From Rhodoferax sp. (lineage in GTDB: Bacteria > Pseudomonadota > Gammaproteobacteria > Burkholderiales > Burkholderiaceae_C): 7,054 bases of DNA. The position numbers and the translations under genes were made by a program. Below, piece by piece: positions 4,856 to 7,054 of this stretch; within the stretch, counting starts at the first letter, position 1; every line of letters begins with the position of its first letter. Under the pieces are notes generated by a model. It was not told the DNA's origin, ran no database searches, and saw only the letters and a list, made by a program, of their open reading frames with translations. The DNA lies in contig JAQTSL010000091.1 in NCBI GenBank assembly GCA_028711355.1, positions 4,401-11,454 on the forward strand. Reading direction: 5' to 3'.

Positions 4856-6736
4856 ATGAAGCCGCCACCTTCGACGACTGTGCTGATTGACTTTTGCGAC
4901 CCGCACGGCACCGATGCCGCCGTGCGTTGCGCGTTTGCCGCGCCGCTACAAACGCTGGTGGCAGACTCGCTCGACCAGGTCAAACCGGTGCTGGACGCGG
5001 TGCACGCCGCCGCGCAGCAAGGCCGCTGGTGCGTGGGCTATGTGCGCTATGAGGCAGCGCCCGCCTTTGATGCGGCGTTGCAGGTTTATCCGGCAGACCC
5101 GGCCGACGGCCCGCTGGCCTGGTTTGGCGTTTTTGCAGCGCCCCGGCCCTGGCCAACAGCACCCGCAGCAGACGACGCCGACACCCAGGTGCAGTGGTAC
5201 AGCCTGCTTGCGCGCACTGAATTTGACGCCACTATGGCGCGTATCCACAGCGACATCGCCGCTGGCCGCTATTACCAGATCAACTACACCACGCTGTTGC
5301 AAGGCGCGTTTGCCGGTGACCCGTTGGCCCTGTTTGACCGCTTGCAGCGCGCCCAGCCCGGTGGCTATGCGGCTTTTATTGACGCCGGCTCCGAGCAACT
5401 GCTATCGGTCTCGCCCGAGCTGTTCTTTGACTGGCAGCCGATCGGCGCTGGCAAAGCCGATGGCGTAAGCATTGCGTCGGGCGGCGCATCACACGGCGAA
5501 TTGGGCGGGCGTTTGCTGACGCGCCCGATGAAAGGCACTGCGCCGCGTGGCAGCGACGCAGCGCAAGACGACGCGCTGGTGCAGGCGATGCTGGCCTCGC
5601 CCAAAGAGCGCGCCGAAAACGTGATGATCGTTGACCTGCTGCGCAACGACGTTTCGCGCATCGCCCAGCCACACAGCGTGCAGGTGCCCCAACTGTTTGC
5701 GGTGCAGACGCTACCGACGGTGCACCAGATGGTGTCTGACGTGTGCGCGCAGACGCGCCCTGGCACCCGTTTGAGCGAGGTGTTTGGTGCGCTGTTTCCG
5801 TGCGGCTCGATCACCGGTGCGCCCAAGGTGCAGGCGATGCACGCCATCCGCGCGCTGGAGCCGGCCGCGCGGGGCGTTTATTGCGGTGCCGTTGGCCTGG
5901 TGCGACCGGGCGGGCACGCCACTTTTAACGTGGCGATTCGCACCGTCACGTTGCGCGGCACGCAGGCGCGCTACGGCGTCGGCAGCGGCATCACGTCAGA
6001 CGCCACGGCGCCGGCCGAATGGCAGGAATGGCAACACAAGCGCGTATTTTTGGACCGCGCCAGCATGCCGTTTGAACTGCTCGAAACACTCCGGCTGGAG
6101 TCCGGACAGTACCCGCATTTGATTGCGCACCTGGCTCGTTTATCAAGCGCTGCAAAGCATTTTGGCTATGCGTTTGATGAGCCGTCGGTGCGGGCCGTTT
6201 TGCAGGGTATGGCAGCCAATACTGCGGTCCCAAGCGCGGCTGACCGGGCAGCCACCCAGCAACCACCAGTGCCGGGCGCTGGCAGCGCTTGGCGAGTGCG
6301 CCTGCGGTTGGACGCCCGAGGTCGGCCACGTGCCGAAATATTCAGATTAAAAGAGCCTCCAGGACTTATCCATATTGCGCTGGCAGCTACACCTTTTGAA
6401 GCATTTGACAGCCAATTCACGCGCTTCAAAACCACTCGCCGCGCGCACTACGAGGCCTTTGCACCGACCGACCCCAGCGTCTTTGACACCCTGCTCTACA
6501 ACCCGGCTGGTGAGCTGACCGAATGCACGCGCGGCAATATCGCCCTGCTGCTGGACGGCCGCTGGGTGACGCCGCCGCTGCACTGTGGCTTGCTCGCTGG
6601 GGTGGGCCGCGCAGTGGCGTTGCAAGAAGGCCGCCTGATCGAAGCCGTGGTGCGCCTGCCAGACCTGCCGCGGGTGCAAGCGATCGCCTTTATCAACAGC
6701 CTGCGCGGCTGGCTGGATGCGCGTTTGACAGGATGA
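4856..6736 (+). CDS. pabB: Aminodeoxychorismate synthase component I fused to 4-amino-4-deoxychorismate lyase (PabB-PabC)
   Basis: This 626-residue cytoplasmic enzyme should convert chorismate plus ammonia to 4-amino-4-deoxychorismate (PabB part) and release pyruvate to give 4-aminobenzoate (PabC part) for folate synthesis. The chorismate-binding domain spans about 120-400, with GRYYQINYTTLLQG, SVSPELFF, ERAENVMIVDLLRNDV, FPCGSITGAPK and GVGSGITSDATAPAEW. RPMKGT carries Lys226, the lysine that marks PabB; anthranilate synthases have alanine there. The class IV aminotransferase-like domain (about 405-626) has FELLETLRL, the likely PLP lysine K525 in RFKTTRRAHYEAF, and ECTRGN (556-561). The join and early PabC part include a Pro/Ala-rich stretch (about 456-480) and a repeat-derived segment (about 495-516). 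The glutaminase partner PabA is not in the window. ATG 4856 is the only good start, but no clear ribosome binding site precedes it. The gene starts 60 bases after the ABC gene, so read-through is possible. Confidence 0.95.
   Translation: MKPPPSTTVLIDFCDPHGTDAAVRCAFAAPLQTLVADSLDQVKPVLDAVHAAAQQGRWCVGYVRYEAAPAFDAALQVYPADPADGPLAWFGVFAAPRPWPTAPAADDADTQVQWYSLLARTEFDATMARIHSDIAAGRYYQINYTTLLQGAFAGDPLALFDRLQRAQPGGYAAFIDAGSEQLLSVSPELFFDWQPIGAGKADGVSIASGGASHGELGGRLLTRPMKGTAPRGSDAAQDDALVQAMLASPKERAENVMIVDLLRNDVSRIAQPHSVQVPQLFAVQTLPTVHQMVSDVCAQTRPGTRLSEVFGALFPCGSITGAPKVQAMHAIRALEPAARGVYCGAVGLVRPGGHATFNVAIRTVTLRGTQARYGVGSGITSDATAPAEWQEWQHKRVFLDRASMPFELLETLRLESGQYPHLIAHLARLSSAAKHFGYAFDEPSVRAVLQGMAANTAVPSAADRAATQQPPVPGAGSAWRVRLRLDARGRPRAEIFRLKEPPGLIHIALAATPFEAFDSQFTRFKTTRRAHYEAFAPTDPSVFDTLLYNPAGELTECTRGNIALLLDGRWVTPPLHCGLLAGVGRAVALQEGRLIEAVVRLPDLPRVQAIAFINSLRGWLDARLTG
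6340..6402 (-). repeat. Palindromic repeat, copy 2 (inverted), in frame inside the pabB-pabC fusion
   Basis: Read on the minus strand, the core 6388-6354 begins AGCTGCCAGCGCA and ends ATAAGTCCTGGAGGCT. Against the miaA copy (639-673) the two 35-base cores align without gaps, with 11 of 13 matches in the first block, 11 of 16 in the last, and a 6-base unmatched middle in both. On the plus strand CCAGGAC (6359-6365) faces GCGCTGG (6377-6383) across 11 bases, giving five pairs with two mismatches. Flanks are AT-rich (ATATTCAGATTAAAA and CACCTTTTGAAG). It encodes about LKEPPGLIHIALAATPFEAF, just before the PLP-lysine segment, without breaking the frame. Borders are approximate. Confidence 0.55.
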
Positions 6737-6741
6737 TCGCG

Positions 6742-7054
6742 TTACGCAAACACCCCCGCGGTGTCGGTCATGCGCGCTGACACTTCACCCAGATGGTGCA
6801 GGCTGTCGCCAAAGCTCAGCTCCAATTGGGTCAGTTTTTTGAAGTAGTGGCTGCCGATGTATTCGTCGGTGACGCCAATGCCACCGTGCAGTTGCACCGA
6901 CTGCTGGCCGACCAAGCGCATCGACTGGCCCAACTGCACCTTGGCGCGCGCCAGTGCGGCGCGGCGCTCAGGCGTCGGCGCGCCCAGCTTCAGGCTGGCG
7001 TAGTAGCTCATGGAACGCGCCAGCTCCAACTGCATTTTCATGTCGGCGATGCGG
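6742..7054 (-). CDS. Acyl-CoA dehydrogenase, C-terminal part (partial)
   Basis: The minus-strand frame is open from the right edge to TAA at 6744-6742, giving about 103 residues; the N-terminal bulk lies outside. The visible part is the C-terminal helical domain of an FAD-dependent acyl-CoA dehydrogenase, which oxidises acyl-CoA to the 2,3-enoyl-CoA. It reads IADMKMQLELARSMSYYAS, then QSVQLHGGIGVTDEYIGSHY, then FKKLTQLELSFGDSLHHL. HGGIGxTDEY is the family hallmark. The SHYFKKLT and FGDxxHHL style is what I recall for the pimeloyl-CoA dehydrogenase small-subunit-like group. The usual YEGT segment with the catalytic Glu of short- and medium-chain enzymes is not seen; FGDSLHH stands near that place. 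The gene converges on pabB with only 5 bases between stop codons. The exact substrate cannot be told from this fragment. Confidence 0.9.
   Translation of the reverse strand, partial: RIADMKMQLELARSMSYYASLKLGAPTPERRAALARAKVQLGQSMRLVGQQSVQLHGGIGVTDEYIGSHYFKKLTQLELSFGDSLHHLGEVSARMTDTAGVFA

Noticed and set aside
4856..6736. Anthranilate synthase (TrpE) as the identity of the chorismate-binding enzyme
   Set aside because: Lys226 in the PMKGT motif and the C-terminal PabC domain point to aminodeoxychorismate synthase instead.
1..7054. CRISPR array, transposase, prophage, toxin-antitoxin or tRNA genes
   Set aside because: I found no regularly spaced repeats, no transposase or phage motifs, and no cloverleaf-like sequence on either strand. 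The antitoxin-like look of the 1-87 tail is too slight to call.

Overview
This is a stretch of ordinary-looking bacterial chromosome, GC-rich and strongly GC3-biased. The protein styles and an embedded repeat type suggest a betaproteobacterium of the Comamonadaceae (Rhodoferax/Polaromonas-like). That placement is inferred from the sequence, not from a database search.

Layout, left to right: the last 28 codons of an unrecognised gene (1-87, +); miaA, the tRNA A37 dimethylallyltransferase (91-1143, +); a 295-base gap with a doubtful 41-codon ORF and a perfect 8-bp hairpin next to the following start codon; a large membrane-bound diguanylate cyclase with a multi-pass membrane region, a Cache-like periplasmic domain, PAS and GGDEF (1439-4024, +); a LolD/MacB-type ABC ATPase with a probable TTG start and no permease in view (4133-4795, +); a PabB-PabC fusion that makes 4-aminobenzoate for folate (4856-6736, +); and, converging on it after 5 bases, the 3' part of an acyl-CoA dehydrogenase gene (6742-7054, -). 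The genes do not form one pathway. They cover tRNA modification, c-di-GMP signalling, ABC transport, folate synthesis and acyl-CoA oxidation. Only the unknown gene and miaA are spaced tightly enough to suggest a shared transcript.

The most interesting signal is a pair of diverged copies of one short palindromic repeat, in opposite orientations, each lying in frame inside a coding region (miaA around 639-673, pabB-pabC around 6354-6388). The 35-base cores align without gaps. Both have a 7-base arm, 11-base loop, 7-base arm layout, and two of the stem pairs differ by matched changes in both arms. The repeat resembles a family I recall as abundant between genes in Comamonadaceae. Here it has become protein-coding sequence in variable loops. 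The miaA copy also carries T7 and A7 runs, with the A7 run placed like a -1 frameshift site just ahead of the hairpin. I see no defence system, CRISPR array, transposase, tRNA or rRNA.
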